From: Albula goreensis
Lineage: Eukaryota; Chordata; Actinopteri; Albuliformes; Albulidae
DNA length: 64,000 nucleotides
Assembly (NCBI GenBank): GCA_022829145.1
Contig: CM040746.1
Span: 30,042,832 to 30,106,831 of the forward strand
Reading direction: 5' to 3'
Shown here: positions 48,353-62,850 of the stretch, one piece after another
How the letters are laid out: every line of letters starts with the position of its first letter
How positions within the stretch are numbered: the first letter of the stretch is position 1
Notes under the pieces: generated by a model
Told to the model about the DNA's origin: nothing
Databases searched by the model: none
Seen by the model: only the letters and a program-made list of their open reading frames with translations
Position numbers and translations under genes: made by a program

Positions 48353-50240
48353 GGTGACTTGTTCCCAAGCTCCAGAATTCAGACTGTCCTCTGTAGACAG
48401 GGTCTTCTCTTTCTCCAATTCTCCTGCTTAGCTGAGTACCGTTCTTTTCATTTATTTTCTACCTTAATTTATAATTACCTTTCTTGCCCTTACTTTCTAT
48501 TGAACCGCCAGCCAGTAGATTGTGCTAAACCAGCTCAGTTTCTCTTGTTCTCTTCTCTCATGTGAACAGTAATAGGTGTGCAAACTCTCTTTCTCTCAGA
48601 GGAAGCGGAGGTGTGGTATAGCTTTTTTTATGTGACTTTTTTTCTTTTCTTTTCCGCTGTTGCTAGCTTTTTAACAAGAAACCAGATTGTCAAACGGAAG
48701 AGAAACACACACACATGCACACACACATTCAGTCACTGACGCAATCAAATTTTTGGTGCTTATGCTGAACCAACTGATCAAAATGTAGATATAGTAATCA
48801 TCAATACATATACAAAATTTACATTTATATAAGTATTAAATATGGTTTTATTCCTGAATACCCTACATATAAATCCTTCTTTTGCTATGTGATGAGGCAG
48901 AGGAACACTTTCAAAGATATTTTTATATACTAGTCTAAAAGTGATCAACCATGTCTAGACCTTTCATCCTCCCAATTATCCACATTAACCTGGCCTTCCA
49001 AACTCTGTTTGACTGGATTCCTCCTTTCTGAGATTGCATTTGCCATAAGTATACTATATTTCATGATTATAATCGTTGAGGTCTTAAAATGGTTTTTACA
49101 TGTACCTTATATCCAGTCTCCTGAAAATTTATGTAAAAATATTACAAAGACAGGCATGCTTTGAAAATGAACTGGTTAGTGGATTCCCCATCACACACTG
49201 AGGAAGGCCCTGACCAAAACACATGTGTGATTTTTGTCCCCTGCAGCAGTTTATCAGATAAAATGAGTTTTAAGTATAATTGTTTGCAGCCTCCATAATT
49301 GTGTGCATACTGTTTCTACTTCAGCCATTTGAAAGCTTGGACTTTGTAACCCTATCTTGAAGCTATTATTGTACTTGTATTATTATTTTTGCATTTATGT
49401 TTGCATAAAATATCACAACAGTGTGTCAGTGAATTATGGCACTATTAGTATATACCAGCCCTTTTCTCAGTTGTGGATTCCCTGTGATGTGTGCCTGTGT
49501 TATTTTTTTTATGTAACAGGAAGGCATAAACAAACACATAATGCACTATCAGGTCATTAAAGGCTGCATTACCACCCACAACCACAGGGAGGCCCTTGAG
49601 CTACACTATCAGAGAGGCTCACATGGTGTCAGTGGAAATTCAGGCAGATTATTTTTAGAACGTGTGATGCAGATGTCTACCCACAGCTGCACTGACACAG
49701 CCCTTGTTCTGTCCTCATCCCTGATTGATCAGGAAGGCAGTGCCATATATCACAGCACCCGAAGCGATATCAATTAATTTGTGTGTTTTGCTGTGTGTGT
49801 GCGTGTGTGCGTGTGTGTGTGTGTGTACACTGTAAATGGAACTGGGGAAGCTGTTTCAAGGTTATATGCTGCTCTGTTTGACAACAGAGCACAGTGTGAA
49901 GGTTAAACTGCTTCTAAAGCTTATAGCAGGCTTTTTTATTACATGCACACAGACCTTTAGTCTGAAGTAATCCTATAGAATGTCAGAATATTTTTAAGAT
50001 AAAAAAAAAAACAATAATGAGACTAATGTGTATACCGCATTTTGGATCTGCGGTTCAAATGAAACATTTTGTTTATCTTTGTTACTGCTGTGAGATTTAG
50101 AGCTTCCTCTCTTTCACAGATTGTCCTCATCTTTCACACTGATTAAATTCAAATGTGGCTGTGCCAGGGTGAACAGCAAAAGTGTAAAAGGCATTCAAAG
50201 CATGTTAAAATATAAAATAAGGAAATGGTAAGTAGCAAGT

Positions 50241-50263
50241 GAATTGAATTGAATTGAATTGAA
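50241..50263. repeat. (GAATT)n pentanucleotide repeat
   Basis: Four to five units of GAATT in direct array. Confidence 0.88.
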
Positions 50264-50552
50264 CCAATTCCAGAATCTCATGCTCGGCAACCATTTCACC
50301 CCAACTTCCCCCTCCCCCCACTCTCCTCCTCCTTTCATTCACATCTCCTCCCCCTTCCCATTGCTCTTCTTTTATCCCCTTCTCCCTTTCTCTCCCGCTT
50401 CCCATCTCTGTCTCTCCCCAACCCCCTCTCCCCTCCCCCAATATTCATTTATTTTCCAAGTCAGTGACCTCTGGCATCCACAATGAGCATGCATAGAGCT
50501 CAGGGAATTATTTCTACCCAATGAGTGTTCAATCTTCCCTTTACATACACAC

Positions 50553-50553
50553 A

Positions 50554-50620
<67 letters not shown>
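50553..50620. repeat. (CA)n microsatellite
   Basis: About 34 CA units. Confidence 0.95.
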
Positions 50621-50625
<5 letters not shown>

Positions 50626-53600
50626 AACCTGCTCAAATATCCACCAGCAACTCATGCACATTTGATTTGTGTTTGATTTCAGATTAATGTCATGTTTTAA
50701 AAGTACACACAAGACAAATGCAAATGCTGTGGTTCTTTGAAATGCTGCATGTGCACCTGACATTTCCATGCAGATGAACACAATTCATCTTTGTTCAGTA
50801 ATCATGGTAAAGCTTTGCTTCTGTAGTGATGGTTATCTCTAAATCCTAATCTCTAAATCCCTATCCCTATGTAAACTTTTTGCCGTCCACTCAAACGTCA
50901 CCTTTCTCAGTTTCCAATGTTTGTTCCCTTTTTCTCCTCTGTATGCCCTGGAGGACCACTGTAAGGCCAGGAAGAGAGAGAGAGACTTACCTAATTGATG
51001 GCTTTGTTTTCTAACTTGTTCACATTTTCCATTACATTTCCCAAAGCTGCAGTGTCATCAGTGTATTCAGTGATATTTTCTCATTTGAATCTTTCACATT
51101 TCATGAATTTCATTTGTACTTTTTGAATATTTTTCATCTGTTATTTGTAAAATGGAATGATTAGCTATTATTGTGTTGTGTGTGTGTGCTTTGTATGTGC
51201 TTGACTGGGCAGTTGCATGTCTTTGCCTATGTCTCTGTGTGTTTACATTCAAAGTTGTGCTTTACTTTCCTTAGCTCTATTTACAAAAATGTCTTGGTTG
51301 GAACACTTGCTAGTGCCCTCGGTTTGCTTTTGTGTGTGCGCCAGTACTTCACCCTTCCACCATCACATGTTTTCCACAGCACCACAGAGTGAAAGCAGGG
51401 AAGGCTACAGGATCCTTATGTAAGGCCCTTGTCCTATGGCATCTCCTTTCTGATGCATTGGCATGTGGTCGGCATGGCTGCCAGGGGCAAAGACAGAGCT
51501 GCCAGCTGGTCTCTGTGCCAGCTTGCCTCGTGCAACCACCCCCTCCTCCCGCCCAGCTTGCCCTCCCCCCACCACTTCCTCTGACACAGATGCACTGAGG
51601 CAAGGAGGGGGAGGAAAATTCCACTAGGATTTCAGTGCCTGTGTTGTCGTGACGAAAACCTAAAACGGGTAACAGAGGGCTTATATATAATTATTAATTA
51701 TGCTGGACATTTCAGCTTAGGGGAAATGTCAGGTTATTGTGGACTGATATGTCATTTGCACAAAATATTGACCTTACAAACCCTTTTCTTTCATTTTCAT
51801 CTGACATTTCAAATTGTCATCATGTACAGACCGATATTTTCCCCATCAGGTAATTAGAATGCATAATCCCATAGTTTATTACCATTAGTATCTATTACTG
51901 AGATCACAGGCCTTTCATTACTGATGACAGGGTAGTTGGGACAGTGTAAGCAGAGATCAAATTGGTTCAGCATGCATGTATTTCTATGGCATAAATCCTC
52001 TCTTAGCTCTTACTAGCAGCTGTCAGACTGCACAGATGTCCCCATATACCTTGAATTGCAGTGCTCAGACACAGAATCATGATGCTTTTTCAGGGGTTAA
52101 TGTGCGGCTGTCATAACTGAATCCTCCAAAAGCACACATAACGACGCAATGGAAGAGAAGCAAATCTGGTTACCAGGCAACCCTTGCCAGCACTTATTGT
52201 TGTTAACAATCCATTCCCATCCCACATTCATTGGGTGTCCAACTCTGCCTGTAAAACTCCCAGTACCTCTGTCATAACCTTTCTAATTATTTTAATATAC
52301 CTTTTTAATAGTTTTAACTATGTTTGCATTGTATAGCTATGCAGTCCATTAACAATGCTGAGCCTTTTTTTTTTTTAAACTATGCACATGTTCTTGGCAT
52401 GGTGGTGGGTGTAGCTCTGCACTGTGGACTTCAGCATTGTAAGTTCTGATACTCTTTGAGTTCAGGCTACTGAACTGTTTGTATTCTTTCATAAAGAACT
52501 TTATCTGAATATTCCTAGCAATAACAGAAAACTGCAAAAACAAATGAGGTATGTTATGGATCTAGTTATTGCATACATAGTTCTGGGCTCTATTAGGTCT
52601 TTCTTTCAAACTACAAACTTTACACCCATTAATTTATGTTTTTTCCAGAGTTCTAGCCCCAATTACTTCAAATATGTCTCAGTGCTGGCCTCAAAACAAA
52701 AAAAAATGTGTTTTATCTCAAGCCTGAGCTTTCATTCTGTCCCAACAAGGAGCTGAGTGTCCTCTGTGGTCTGCACCAATTAAAAATCAGACCAATGCAC
52801 TGAGCTCTAATTGCAAACCCCTCCCCCTCCCCCCAAACACACACCCCGTCACACACACACTGTCCTTCAACTCAGAGGAGGTCCCATCACCAGGGTGAGG
52901 CCAACACGTGCTGCGCTCTGGTCTCATTTGGGAAGGACAGGTGGGTCACAGCCTGAGAAAACTGCATCATCTGTGGCACATATCAGTGACAGGGAGCTCA
53001 TATTCTTGTGTAATGTCCTAAATAAGCCCTGTTCCCTTGAGCTCTGCTGCTTCACCAGCTCCACTTTTTTCTACTGAGCCCCAAATTCAGCCTGTCTCCC
53101 TATGTGTCTACTTTAAATGTGCCCATGATTGAGATTAAAGTGAATAACGGTATCTACTTTTAAGTCTGGTGAAATTAAAGAAAAACAAACCAGATATATG
53201 GTACACTTCATGCTATTAACTGAGATTTTTCAAGTTATAACCATATGTTTCCATATATCTGCTACACATCCATTTTTGTAACTCATTGATACTCACTGTC
53301 ATAAAAGTGGTCAATAAACCATCACTGCTTTTACCATTTTGTCATGTTTGCTGCAGCCTACACTGAGCAGATGAAGAGAGGGGGAAAACAGCCCCTATTG
53401 ATTCCAAACACCATTCCCACTAATGAAATACATCACTTCATTGGGTGAAGTGGAACTTAAATCAATATTCTGTATTGATCCTGTGTTGATCATTATTGGT
53501 TCTTTACACCACAGGCCACTGGAGTTTGCTTCTGTAGAGCAAAACTAATGTATCTTTTGTCTTTTTCAGTTATGTAATACCATTGCGGCCAGGCAAACCA

Positions 53601-53830
53601 TGAGACTGTAACTTGTGGAATTTGTCAAAGCATACACAGAGAGGTGAGGAAAGCCCTTGAGAGCAGGAGAAGGAGTGGAATTAAAGAGGGAACTGATACA
53701 CTGGGACAGAGTGGCCTAATATATAATACCCCAAAGAGAGAATGCAGGGGAAGAAGAAAAAAATTAGGCCAGAGATGCACACTACCCAGTTGCACTGGCA
53801 AGATTTAACATATTAAAATGCCAATGAGTT

Positions 53831-53831
<1 letters not shown>

Positions 53832-53872
<41 letters not shown>
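53832..53872 (-). repeat. 41-base T tract; possible retroposed poly(A) tail
   Basis: Read on the minus strand it is A41. It lies 31 bases after AATAAA (53909-53904), the spacing expected between a polyadenylation signal and a tail. I could not recognise the retroposed body or target-site duplications. Confidence 0.5.
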
Positions 53873-53873
<1 letters not shown>

Positions 53874-55247
53874 GTGGGGGGTGCTATTTTTTCTCTTTTC
53901 ATGTTTATTGTTATGTGGGGCAGTACAAGACAAAAATGTTACACACACAAAAAAGTTATTTGTCAGTTAAAGATTCCTTATATGAAATAAAATGTCTATG
54001 TTTGTTACCTTTTGACAAATATTAAACAGCACACACAGAATGCACTACTTACACAAATGCATACTGATCTAAGCTTATTTACGTCTGTGCCACAAAACAA
54101 CGAAAGAGGCAGCGGAGAATCTGAAACAACTACAGTCAAGATGCCATCCCTCAAACAGAGTCTTTTCTCATAATGATAAAAGGAAAGCCTGATACAAACT
54201 CATACCTACACATCTGTATTACAGTACAGGACTCATACAAAACAGTGACATTTTCTTGCTGATGTTCTCTTAACACTGTGTACAAATTAAATCTTGTGGT
54301 GTAATTGGTGATGTGTCAGTGTGATGACTACACATGGGTGTTGGCTATATTGAGAGGTGCCTGTCTGAACTTAGAGAAGGTGTTTGAAGTCAGTGTCTGT
54401 TCACTCCCAGACCATTAGCCCTGTAGACTAGTTTCCTGGCCAACACATGATTTTCTCACAGCGCATCTCTGAGGTCATCACAAAAATGTTGCCAAAGCAA
54501 CTACAGAAATGCTGGGAGAACCCTATGTGTCAGCAGAGTCATAATACTTTTGATCCAGCTCATTTTAACAACCAGATGGCAATCATTGTGTTTTGTCAGT
54601 TTGTTTGTATTCTAAAAACAGTAGGATCAATGTAGACCCTGAAGTTATGTGTGTCTCATGCTTGGCATGAAAAGGAGTTTTCTATTGAGGCTGATTCTGG
54701 GGCACTTGAAATAACTTTTTGGGTTGCTGGGACAGGCAACATGAGATTTTTATGGCTCCTGCAGCAAGGAATTTGTAATTGAGATTTCCAATTTGGAATA
54801 ATTCGTTGTTATCCTGTAACCCACAGTTAAACGGCGAAGTCTTTCTTTTCAATCAGTCATTTGGTTCAAATCAGCCAGTCTGTGCATAGCATTTGTTTTC
54901 TCATCTCAGCTACAAGCAGATAACTTCATGAAGGATGAGCTGATTTGAGCCAATCTTTTTAATCATAATTGTTTGTGTGCTCACAAGAATCTTTATGCAT
55001 CTATATCCATCTTTTTACTTAAAGCTTTTACTATATCCTTTTGTTGTACCAATCAGGCATTTCCAGAGGTGCCATAAAGAATCCCCCAATGTGCATGGTG
55101 CATTGGCCTCCCTTTAATGTACTTCAGCTCAAATACCACAGTCCATCTGGCCCCCGCTTTTTCCTCCACAATTCAATTGTCTTTAAAGCATATTCATCAC
55201 ACTACAAAGGCTCTTGGAAGTCACAGACTGGAATTTTCGGAATATGT

Positions 55248-55251
<4 letters not shown>

Positions 55252-55294
<43 letters not shown>
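55252..55294. repeat. (GT)n microsatellite
   Basis: About 21 GT units. Confidence 0.93.
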
Positions 55295-56693
55295 ATGCTT
55301 GTGGGTGGCAGTGTGTGTTTGTGTGTGTATTCATGTGCTTAAGTGAGTGTAAGAGAGACTACACAGCTCTTGGTAGTTGTTTGGTAACAAGACTTAAAAC
55401 AGTTATAACAGATTCTCACGTTGCTGTGGCGTTTTTTCCGGTAAAGTACACAAATATTCACACCCTGCGTTAACTATAGTCTATTTTCAACGTTTTCTTA
55501 TCTTTTGTGTTTGTAAATTCTGAAAACTACACACAATGAGCAGTTGAGTATATGTAACAGCCTACAATCTTGCATGCACTTTGCTTTTTTTGTTTTCCAT
55601 TAACGACACCTAACAAAAGCAAATTTCAAAACAGAAATTCAAAAAAAGGAAGAAATAATAAAGAAACAATCAACAAAGAACTTCTGAAAACAAAGTTGTC
55701 AGAGTCCATAATGCTGAGCTACACATCTAACATGTTTGAGTCTGCCTTTAAGTCTTGCCTCCTTATTTGTTAATACTATGAAAATACCACTACAGAAACA
55801 TATATTAGCAGCTTAAAACTGTTTGCTTAAAAACTACTGACAATGTTAAATTTACTTCACAATGTACTACAGTTTCACACATTTTTCCTGCATCTGTCTC
55901 TGTACTTTTGTCTTACATATACAATGTAACATGTTCTTAATTTTGCATACACTTAGATATAAATATTTGTATATATTGAAAGGTTTTATCTAAGCTACTT
56001 ACCCAGTTTTTAAAAGAGAGAGAGAGAGAGGTATGTTAAAATGCACACCATTACAGTACTATTACAATATTAATATAATGCAAGCAAAAAAGGAAAAAGA
56101 AAATGGCATAGTTATCAATGTTTCTATCCTCCTAGAACAGCCATCAGTTTATATTATACAGCTTTAAAAAAAAAATCTCAGTTCTTGTATATGGCTAGGT
56201 TTACAACGAAATTATTCTTGTTTCTCTTCTGTTTGACCTTCCTCAATCCCTTGCCTAAATGCATGTGTTTGTCCCACAAAATTAGGCCACCTGTGCCCTC
56301 TCTTACTTAAGACATACTCTTGGTCACAGTTATCAAGCAAAAAATCCATTCTACAAGAAAACAGAACTCTAAAGCAATTAAAACTGACTTGCACTTACAT
56401 TAGTGTACATACTGCATGTATATGTTTAGCAGTTAGCTCGTTGTAAACCTAGCCACATGGTTGTGTCAACCCCATCCCTCCTCCATTCACACACAGCATA
56501 TTGCATCCAGTTGGAAAAAGAACACATCCCATAGACCTCTCGTGGATTGTAAGGTTTTTAAAAAAATTTTTGTATTTAAAATAGTTATGCATATTTCACA
56601 ATTTGAAAAATAAATAAAAATAACAAAATTGTTTTCAGTTGATTTTCAAGACACCGCTTCAGAATAAGCGATGTAATCTGGGTATAAAAATGT

Positions 56694-56717
56694 AAAAAAA
56701 AAAAAAAAAAAAAAAAT
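56694..56717. repeat. poly(A) tract
   Basis: 24 A residues. The nearest upstream AATAAA is about 80 bases away, too far for a clear retroposed tail. Confidence 0.85.
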
Positions 56718-59251
56718 TACATTACTTTTTTAAACACAACCAAAATGTCCTTAAATGGCAATCAATATCATCACACTTGACAGACAAACCTGACAGTCAA
56801 ACATGAGTTTAAGAAAGAAGTCTCATCTCGGATACATTATAACTGCATTTGGTGCTGCACAGAACTCAATAAAATCCCAGCACTAAAGCTTTCACTGAAA
56901 CTTGCTTAATGCATTACATCAATAAATATCTGTCTCCTGAGACTCCTTCTGAAACTCAGAGGTATGACTGCACCAAGTAATCGACCAAATGAAAACTCTG
57001 ACCCGTTTTTGCACACACTTACCACCTCACAGGTATGGGTTGGAGTTTTCATTTTATCCACATTTGGGACAGGTATGGTTTTTCAGAACAGGTCATTTAC
57101 TCAGACCACAGTGAATAAATGCTTAGGTAGATAAACCATCCACTCGTTAACCCCACAATGTTGACCTTAGTCTTAAAGGTCTCAATCCCTTCTTTAAATA
57201 TAAGATATCTCTTGGGTTCAACAGCTGTCATTTTCATCATGCTGTTTTTATCTTTTTGGCCACCCACAGGAGTGGCTTTGAGGATGGATGGATCAGAGGG
57301 TAAATATTTCTGTGGGTTGAAGCAGTTTACCAGCTACACCCTGGACTGAGCAATTGTCCATAACAGGGCCAATATCTTAATGTATCTCTGCTAGCAGAGA
57401 GGCATTGGGTACCATTTTTAAGGTCTTTGGTGTGACTCAGCTGCGGATTGAACCCACAAAGTTTAAAAGTTAAGGAGAACACTATAATCGCAATGTCACT
57501 GAATTAGACTCATTTTTACGTAGTACAGACTTATTCAGTGTCATCTGATGCCTCAATTACAGTGGGCCATTTGATCAGGAGGCTCTTAACCTTATTTTCT
57601 ACCCAGGAATGACCACATCTGATACAGCAAGGTTACCAAAAACATACCTGCACTTCCCCACCATCATTCATTATAACTTGGTCACATGACACAACTGGAT
57701 ATTCTGTACTAAAGTGCAAACAGCATTGAATATACAGTATGCTACACACTGGATATTGGTATGCTGTTTCAAAGCTTGAGGTCATATATAGGGTACATCA
57801 TAACACCACAAGGCAATATATGAAAAACAATCCTATATGGATTTGATGACATGCACATGGTACAGACCATAAAGTATGAATTGTCCCATGTAGAAAATCC
57901 AGTTGTTTCACTCCAGTGCTCAGTACAAACCCAAAATGACATGTAATTAACAGGTAATTAAAAAGGAGAATGGTCACAGTTCACTGAGATATTGGCTTGG
58001 TATGATCACATACACATAATATTTTTCATGTCTTTTTTTCTGAAAAAAAAAAAAGAAAATAGCCAGAGGAAAAGAGAGAAATGCAGTTAAGAAGAGGCTT
58101 ACAGCTCAGTTCCATTCATTATGGTTGTCACTGATGTTTTGCATTTGATAACTCTTAACCATCTTACATTTGCATGGTGGCAAAGTTTAATAAATAAAAA
58201 TTAGCATCCTTGGACAAGTTCATTTGCAGAAGGTAAGCCATTCAGCCTCTCTCACTATTTTTCTCTCTTTTTCCTTTTCTTTACTCTAACAAATGAGAAA
58301 AACTAAAACATATAAAACCTGCCACTACACAGTTTTTTCTGTGCACATGTATCAGTGCAGTAATGCCAAGTAACAGGAAAACAACAAGAAAAAAAAACAC
58401 CAATTAAATAAAACATTATAAGTGTAGGAAATGGAGTTTGGTTAAAAGAGAAATGAACTGCATGAAAATGAAAGGAAATAAAGAAAGAAAATGGGTAAGA
58501 AATTAATATCCATTATCCCCAAATATGGGAAGTTAAAATTATTTAAGTAAGAGGGCCTTTTCCATTAAGTATAGAAAAATAGGATTTTAAAAATTTATTA
58601 TCATGTTATGAGTATAAGTTTACAATGAAACTGTTTATGGACACTTTGACCCCAACGACACTATGAGGCAGAAAGATGTCAGTATCTTACCCTTACTAAT
58701 TATGACAATATTTATGACATTAGTGCCATGCGAAACTGATACATTTATGTGTAGGTAATACAAACCATAACCTTACAGTGAATTCACAAACAACAAATTG
58801 GTGAATTTAAGCCACCTTATACAAGATATGAAAGTGAAATTTACCCCCCTGAAGAAACCCAATCATCAGACATATTTTATTGCAATTAATTATAATCTGA
58901 GAATGCATGAAAATTAGTTCATCTGAGAAGTTTTGAGAAGTTTTTGCAAGAATTACTGAACTGATTGAGAGTTTGTGAGGGAATGGGATCTTGTAAAAAC
59001 GGTTCTGCCACTCCTCTATCAATGTTTCTACCTGCACAACAGTGGCAAGGTTAAGGGGATTAGATGGACTGTATCGCAGAATGCCTTAAGGCACATGTGG
59101 AGTCATATTTGAAAGGGGGCTCTGTCTCAGCAACCAGACACTGTGGAACAGCTCTGGCTCCAGTTTCACTCAAGGGTAAGTCCTGAAACTCTAACCACCC
59201 CCAGTGTCGCAGGATCACAAGCCTGGATAGTAACTCTAGTGTTTGTCTATT

Positions 59252-59362
<111 letters not shown>

Positions 59363-62300
59363 CTGTGAACAAGTGGGTGAGTGAGTGAGTGAGAGGCCTA
59401 TTACTAATCCAAGCACTGATGGATGTTAACTCCATCACATGTGTTGTGCATATAAATATGAATCTCGCTGGTTCTCAAGTCCCCATAGGGGATTAAGTGC
59501 AATGTAATTTTGTTTAAAGGACACACTGCAAAGAGAACAACACTAGCAAGCAGCCAGTTCTCTTCAATGCCATATGACACAGGTGCAAAGGTACACTCAT
59601 ATGACAGACAAACAAACAGGTACACATTCACAGAGGCAGGCTTACTCAGCACACTGACAGCAACATTCAGAGCACCACAAAACACAGTATAACATCACGA
59701 ACAGCAAACTACACAACAGTGCACATTCATACTGCCAGGATGCACTCATCAGGACACATTCACTCATCAGACACAAATACTCCAGGTTACACAAACAATC
59801 AGAAACATGGGAGCATGTTCACCAAACCAAGATGACTATCGAGACAAAATGAGGGACATGTTTCACACAATGACACATCTGGTCAAAACTGGGCATTTGG
59901 ATCTTACTGGCTCCATCAGTCTGAGTCTAAGTGTCCTTTAGTGTTCTAAAAAATTATAAAATAGCCACGCTCCCACTCCCCAAAAAGAATCAGCTCCCTA
60001 AAGACAGGGAGATAGATTACAATGCAAAAAGCACCAAGAATAACTTGTTTTTATCTTTTGCCACTTCTCTGACAGCAGTGTTTGTTTCATCCCCAGGGAG
60101 AGGAATGTGACTGATATAAGTGGCTAATTTCGTGTCCATGTTCGTGTGATCACATGAAACTGCCAATCCTGATGTACAGTGACAAAGTATTCCTGATGTT
60201 CACCAAATATAAACCACTTAAACCCTCTAATTCTGGTCTAGTTGAAAGAAACAAAAATGTACCTTTTTATTAGTTTGTGTTTTGTAATTGTGAAATACAA
60301 GCATGGTTACAGTTTGTGTTTTTGGTCAGAGTTTGGCTGTATCTGACAGAGGACCATGCAGTTAAAAAGCAGCCTGTCAATTACTGACAATTACTACCGA
60401 TTGGCTGTCTCCGTTTCCAGCAGAAGTTAAGGCAGACACCGACACACTACAAAGTCTCTGTGTTCAATGATCTCAGAATGCATTACAAAAATCATTATGA
60501 CTACCCCTGTTTTTTAACAAATTTTGAATGGCTGTCCTTTGAGAAGCACAGTGGTAAAGAGGAAGTTTAAAAGGAGCAGCCTCTCCAGCTACTCTCCCGT
60601 CTCATCATGAAATTGGTAATGTGATCCAAAAGATACGCTCTCTGGTTACAGAGGGCAAGCTATCACTTAGCTCCAGCCCACCACACCTCCCCGTCTTTGT
60701 TTTCAGTCCAAAAAAAAGTGAAAATCCATCCGCAAAATAAGAGAGGAAGGATCACTTTCCACCTGACACCCTTCATGACCTCACCCTTCCTGTCCAACAC
60801 CCATCACCCCCCACCCTGGCAGCCCCCTCCACTTCCCTCAACACTAAATTCATTACATGCACAGGTGTGTATTCATTGTGCAGCTGGCCACACGAGTTCC
60901 CTGATCAGCAGCATGTACTGTGTAGGCATTGTACTTATGTATATTCTTTGTGGGATCAGTATGTGAGAGTGCTTTGCGACCCTAAAACCTGTTTGGTAAA
61001 TTAATCTTGCAAATAAATAGATACATGGATATAGGAAATTAAAAATAAGGTGGAATTGAAATAAGAGAGTGGCAGAGGAATATTAATGATTAAACCAATA
61101 AGTGATGAGTTGTAAAGAAAATAATCCAACATAAAAACCGAGTGCTGAACAATTTGCTATACACAGTTGCAGTAGGAGTTTGGCCAGTTGGCATCTCTGA
61201 TATTTTGAAAGGTTACCCACATAGAAATGTCATGTATTCAACTTTTTGGAGTCTTATATCATCCAAATGCAGATTTGTTGAGTAAAAAATGACTTGTTTG
61301 TCCATTCCATACTAAGTATTTTTTTTTAGTTTAAATGTGGGACAGTTATAAGTTTGAAGAGACATAGATTTGTTAAATATACAAGTATACACAAGTTAAA
61401 TAAGCAAGTATATACAAGTTGTGTTTAGGGCCAGTTTGGTATGGACATTGAAAATTAATATTACAGAAATCCCATTGGCCACACTCTAACAGGGAAAAAA
61501 GAATTAAATATTACACTTGGGTAACTAATGACCTGCTACAGTAATGGAAACAAAGAAAACAACTATTACAAAGTCATTTGATCACTCCTTGAACAAACTG
61601 AGAGGACATCTTTACAAACATTCAGCCAAGGTTGAAAACTGTGCATACAAAGGTGACTCGTGTTCCTCCAAAGACTGTGACACAACCAAGTGCTATTTAA
61701 ATACATTTCAGTATCCACTTGTCTCATCAGATACCACAGCATAGGTTACGTAATATGACTAATTCCATGACACACCGTTGTATGCAAAGTGCACATCATA
61801 TCAACACAAAGTGTTTTTAGAACAGACCCTCAGGATGCCTTTGAATATAATGCATATTGTTTTTTCCATTTGCAATGCCTCGTGATTTGGGGAGGGGGAG
61901 ACGATCAAAGTCATACTCTCTAGATGTCACCAGACATGTCTGTGTGCTTGTGTGAGTGTATGTGTGTTGGTGAAATTGGATATATAACCAATTACACTGA
62001 TTCCACTCACATGGAATAATCTGTTTGTCAATTGTGTTTGGTGCTTCACCAAGCTGGATTTCAGGTCAGTGTTTAAATTGATATAATAATTTTAAAAGAT
62101 TGATTTGAATGGATCAAAGCAGCTTTCTCCATCTGTCAGCCCCCACTGTATTTGCATCTCCCTCAGTTCCTGACACAACCGTAATACAGCAGACTACAGG
62201 CAGCACCCAGCCCACTCACCCCAGCTGTGTGGGCTGAGGGCTATACACTCGGCCTGAAAGAGCCACTTTTCTCTCAGCACTGGGATACACAGAAACCATC

Positions 62301-62759
62301 AGGAGAGCACACAGGGCTGCATCAGCTTAGAAAAAGCACCATTTGATCATTTCTTACTTCAGTGTAATTTCCCCAAATCACATATAGTGTCATTTGCAGC
62401 ATTCTGAGGATGACTAAGCAGAAAACATCCCACCCTTAATCCCCATATGCGGCTAGTTCTCTATCACAGCAAGTAAAGTACAAAGTGCCAAAAAGAACAT
62501 AAAGGCGTATTGTATTAAAATGAGCAAAACCACATTCAATAGCAAAGCAGAGCTATCCAGTTCTGCTACACATGTATGTGTGTTTTCATATTTAAGATAT
62601 ACCATGGAATTCAAATATCATTTTGTGTATATATGAAAATTATCTGATACACCATGTATTAATAACCAGTATTCTCTGTATGTACTCACCACTGAGTAAT
62701 GCTTTTTTCACTCATGTTCAAGGGGTCTCATTTTAATATCAATACTCAATACCATGTGC

Positions 62760-62850
62760 TGTGTGTGTAAGCAGGAATATCAGAGGAGAGCAATTAAAAC
62801 AGACAATTAACAATTAGTCCATCTGCAGAGAGTGTGGGGGGTTTCCGTTT
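62760..62850. promoter_or_regulatory. cluster of homeodomain-type motifs
   Basis: GCAATTAAAACAGACAATTA, then ACAATTAGTCC: three ATTA cores in about 40 bases next to a GC-richer segment. Possible enhancer, inferred from motif density only. Confidence 0.25.

Larger units (their letters stand above)
48720..53830. other. non-coding interval
   Basis: No supported gene. Contains (GT)n at about 49793-49826, a (TTGAA)n tract, a CT-rich tract, and a long (CA)n. GC-richer patches at about 51430-51660 and 52850-53080 may be regulatory. Confidence 0.4.
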
